Of a stretch of DNA of 64,000 nucleotides, positions 60,999-64,000 are shown piece by piece (the stretch's first letter is position 1; the number at the start of each line of letters is the position of its first letter). The stretch is from Plasmodium brasilianum (taxonomy: Eukaryota > Apicomplexa > Aconoidasida > Haemosporida > Plasmodiidae), in contig NC_090114.1 of NCBI RefSeq assembly GCF_023973825.1, positions 946,501 to 1,010,500 on the forward strand, in the 5' to 3' direction. The position numbers and the translations under genes were made by a program. Below the pieces are notes generated by a model. That model saw only the letters and a program-made list of their open reading frames with translations. It was not told the DNA's origin and ran no database searches.

Positions 60999-62017
60999 AA
61001 TAATTTTTCCTTCTCTTCTTATTTTTTTGGGAAAATGAGGGAATATTTTTAGAGCTTAGAAATAAAGGCTAACTCAATAATGTGTATCCTCTTATACGAT
61101 CATTTCCTGTATATATGTGTATGTTCGTACGTACGTATGTTCCTATTGTTTACGTATATATATATATATATATGCATATTTACTTGAATTGTTTTTTGCG
61201 CATTGCAAAGGAAGGATAATTTTTAAAATTATTTTTTATTTTTAAAAGGAAAAAAGTATACGTAAAAAAAAAAAAAAAAAAAAAAAGTTTTATTTTTTTT
61301 TTTAGTTGTCAATTTGATACAAAAGAATATGTATGTGCGGGGAAATATGATGTAGAAAAAGAATAAAATAAAGTTAGCATATGAACTAACTTTATTTACG
61401 TACAAAGCGATAGATGGATAAGCTGTGCGCGAAATAAATGTAAACATTTATATGTATATTTATATATATATATATATATGTATAAGAATAATATATACAT
61501 TTATGCACTGTTGCTAAGTAACGAATGCAGAGCGCTTTTTGCCTTATGATTTGGCGTTTCACTTTTTCGTTGACTTATCACGTGAATAGAAGAAAATAAA
61601 TGTGAAACAGGAGCCGGTTATATACATATATATATATTTATATATTTTTGTACATGTATGTATGTGTAATGTCTGAGTTACGAATTTGCCTATTTTTCAT
61701 CATCTGCCTAATGGAGAATATACCAATGTAAAAAGGTTGAAAAACGAAAGCAACGAATAATGATGGGTATTATAAATATATATATATATATATATATATT
61801 TATATGTGGGTGTATTAGGTATTTATTTGTGGAATGCTTGAACAATTTTCGAACATTTTCTTATTAATTCTCCTCCCACTGTAACATTTTGCACACACAA
61901 TTATCGAAGGGGGTAAATGTTTTTCAGTACTCCTGATGAATGTATAAGTGAAAGAGCGTAGAGGAGAAGGAATGATAGCACATTAAATCATCGTACTACT
62001 ATTTTAGCCCTTTTTTC

Positions 62018-62051
<34 letters not shown>

Positions 62052-62344
62052 TCCATTTTTTTTTTTTTTTTTTTAAATAAAAAAGAGAAAAACCCTTCAC
62101 TATATGTAGCATGTGTATATATATGTATATTTTAAAATATTTTATTTAACGAAGTTTCGTTTTCTTCTTTTTTTTTTTTTTCCTTTTTTCGGTTTTTAAC
62201 TTTCTTCCCCCAATAATTATTCTCGGCTAAAGAAATATAAAAAATAATTTTAAATATGATCAAAAACATACATGTTAATTATTTGTTTTACATTTAATAT
62301 AAAAGAATTAAAAGGGTCAAAATAATTAAAATAATTGTACATTC

Positions 62345-62421
62345 AACACACTATTTAAAGATTGAACATAGCTCGGAATAGTGTTTCTGCGTGCACCTTC
62401 ATTTAAACGGAATGAAGGTAT
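62345..62421 (+). ncRNA. Two-hairpin element, candidate structured RNA
   Basis: ACACTATT (62348-62355) pairs with AATAGTGT (62377-62384) around a 21-base loop. Eleven bases later ACCTTCATT (62395-62403) pairs perfectly with AATGAAGGT (62411-62419) around a 7-base loop. Two perfect stems of 8 and 9 bp, neither a simple AT repeat, lie within 75 bases of intergenic DNA. The hairpin-hinge-hairpin layout recalls H/ACA snoRNAs, but I see no clear ACA box at the right distance and cannot assign a target. Confidence 0.2.
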
Positions 62422-62827
62422 ATTCGTAATATATACGTATACATACCTATTATGTATATATATATATATACACATGCATGTACAAAAATTTCTGTACAAC
62501 TGCCTACATTTTTTTCTCACCTATTGTGTAGTCACTTCATTTAATATGTTTCACTAAATGTGAGACCTGCACAATGTACATGTACAATGCACTCGAAAAT
62601 AAGGTATGAAACATACATTAGAGTTTCTGTTAAACTTGTAAAAGCAAGGTATACTTAGCACTTAGCAGTGAAGTATGACTTGCTAACTACGCGTAATTGC
62701 AAATTTACGCAGTGGTACTATCGCTTATATTGATATCAACGTGAAGTTCAATTTTATTTTATTTTTTTTTCATATCCAAATGTGAAAAGAGTTACTTGGA
62801 AAAAAAAAAAAGAAAAGAAAGTATTCA

Positions 62828-62859
<32 letters not shown>

Positions 62860-63156
62860 CGTACATACATACATATACACATATATGTACATACAAGTAC
62901 ATATATTTACATACACGAATATACCTTGAACCCTAAGGTACTTTTTCAAAATATTCAATAACCGCTCTATAGCGTAGCATACAAAGGTGCAAACCATATA
63001 ACCTGCTTGAATAACAAAAATTGAGTGTACAATTTTGCGAATTATGAAGTAAAAAATCGAATAAAACTTACGAGAGTGATCGTTAAGCAAAACTGTTTAC
63101 TGTGATGATGTTCAACATCTCCAACTGAGATAGTAAAAGAACTTTTCATTCAATAA

Positions 63157-63296
63157 ACGAGTGTATGTACCAGCATACTAATAATTTAACGAATACACGA
63201 GTGTTTGTACCAGCATACTAATAATTTAACGAATACACGAGTGTTTGTATCAACAAACTAATAATTTAACGAATACACGAGTGTTTGACCTAATAA
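63157..63296 (+). repeat. 40-bp direct repeat upstream of proteasome beta-4
   Basis: Three copies and a partial fourth of a 40-base unit starting ACGAGTGT at 63157, 63197, 63237 and 63277, each followed by the word CTAATAATTTAACGAATAC in full copies. The unit is more complex than the local microsatellites and ends about 40 bases before the ATG at 63338, so it lies in the promoter or 5' UTR. Confidence 0.9.
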
Positions 63297-63337
63297 ACGT
63301 ATCTTATTTATGTAGTGAAAAAATTATTTGAACAAAA

Positions 63338-63431
63338 ATGACGCTAGGGCCAGTAGTGACAGGAACTTCAGTAATAGCTTTGAAGTACAAAAATGGAATA
63401 ATGATTGCAGCAGATAAGAAAGGTGTGTATA

Positions 63432-63462
<31 letters not shown>

Positions 63463-64000
63463 GTATATATACATATATATATATATGTATACGTATATAC
63501 ATATGTATACGTATATACATATGTATACGTATATACATATGTATACGTATATACATATGTATGTGCATATTGTTACTTGTTTACGAGAAGCTCTTATTGT
63601 TGATTATAAAATGACGAGAGTTTCATTGTACTTTTTCGTGTGGATGTTTCTTCCATTCATTTAGTTACACAAATGTTTCGTACATCGCTCGAGTGGGCAC
63701 AAATACATGGGTGTGTAGTGTATATAATGTTATTGTCTGCACGTGCTCTTGGCTTTCCCCAATGGAGTAGCTATTTTGTTTTTTGTTCGTATATTTATTT
63801 TATGCTACACAGAGCACGTTGAACTGTGTATATGAAGGACTTTTCACGTTACCATGTAGCAATTTACGTCATTTGATTTTTTTTTTTTATAACTTCTTAT
63901 ATTTTATTTATATTATATTTTATTTATATTATTTTTTATTTATATTATATTTTATTTATATTATTTTTTATTTATATTATTTTTTATTTATATTATATTT
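63338..64000 (+). CDS. PSMB4: Proteasome subunit beta type-4, first exon only (gene runs off the window)
   Basis: ATG 63338 begins [20 protein letters not shown], then IMIAADKK, and the exon ends at 63422 with a G|GTGTGT donor, phase 1. The start matches the mature beta-4 (PSMB4, yeast Pre4/beta-7) strand S1-S2 region, [10 protein letters not shown] and G-I-M-I-A-A-D. This subunit is a non-catalytic member of the 20S core beta ring: the usual catalytic Thr1 context is absent. The intron from 63423 reaches the window end (over 570 bases) and contains a (TACGTATATACATATG)n repeat at 63450-63560. No second exon is visible before base 64000. The feature end is the window end, not a true exon boundary. 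Confidence 0.88.

Larger units (their letters stand above)
59255..63337. other. Gene-poor region, 4.1 kb
   Basis: Apart from the repeats, the doubtful spliced gene at 59903 and the two-hairpin element at 62345 listed separately, this stretch holds only A/T runs, (TA)n tracts (59398-59432, 59685-59707, 61154-61173, 62021-62048, 62836-62859) and short spurious frames. Patches of slightly higher G+C (61505-61600, 61870-61985, 62600-62740, 63090-63300) have no coding frame I can support. Confidence 0.45.

Noticed and set aside
63090..63125. GTGATGA ... CTGA as box C/D snoRNA boxes
   Set aside because: The boxes are too close together for a snoRNA, with no terminal stem or second box pair.

Overview
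This window is nuclear DNA from a Plasmodium (malaria parasite) chromosome. The signs are strong A+T bias, long A/T homopolymers and (TA)n microsatellites between genes, small phase-consistent GT-AG introns, and proteins packed with Asn/Lys/Ser/Glu-rich low-complexity inserts. The codon composition is less extreme than P. falciparum and would suit a species of the malariae/ovale type, but I cannot name the species. From memory (not checked), the methionine aminopeptidase 1c, the CYP24-type cyclophilin and proteasome beta-4 genes lie close together on P. falciparum chromosome 8, so the window looks syntenic with that region.

Layout. 1-1335 (-): 5' part of an unrecognised protein with a poly-Q tract. 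4161-5917 (+): seven-exon ABHD17-like serine hydrolase. 7785-9182 (+): Arf GTPase-activating protein. 9932-10567 (-): spliceosomal (PPIH-type) cyclophilin. 12097-20557 (+): very large protein of unknown function whose frame breaks in an A56 tract. 22342-24204 (+): PUS1-like tRNA pseudouridine synthase. 24369-24674 (+): possible tiny two-exon gene. 25734-43723 (-): an 18-kb gene, broken into three reading frames at two A tracts, which I identify as a Rav1/DmX-like (rabconnectin-3 alpha) protein, the central subunit of the RAVE V-ATPase assembly complex. 46754-48919 (-): organelle-targeted methionine aminopeptidase (METAP1c). 50631-53252 (-): HIT-finger protein of the BCD1/ZNHIT6 type. 55073-58746 (-): three-exon cactin, possibly with further 5' exons up to about 59200. 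59260-63337: gene-poor stretch with tandem repeats, a possible small spliced gene and a two-hairpin element. 63338 to the end (+): first exon of proteasome subunit beta-4.

The genes are ordinary housekeeping genes, several in RNA metabolism (PPIH cyclophilin, cactin, BCD1, PUS1). Most transcription units are separated by 0.7-4 kb of A/T-rich DNA. The most informative result is the Rav1/DmX identification. An automatic annotation would be likely to call it two or three separate 'conserved unknown' proteins because both breaks sit in homopolymers. A third gene shows the same kind of break. Whether these are assembly length errors or real slippage sites is the main question the sequence alone cannot settle.
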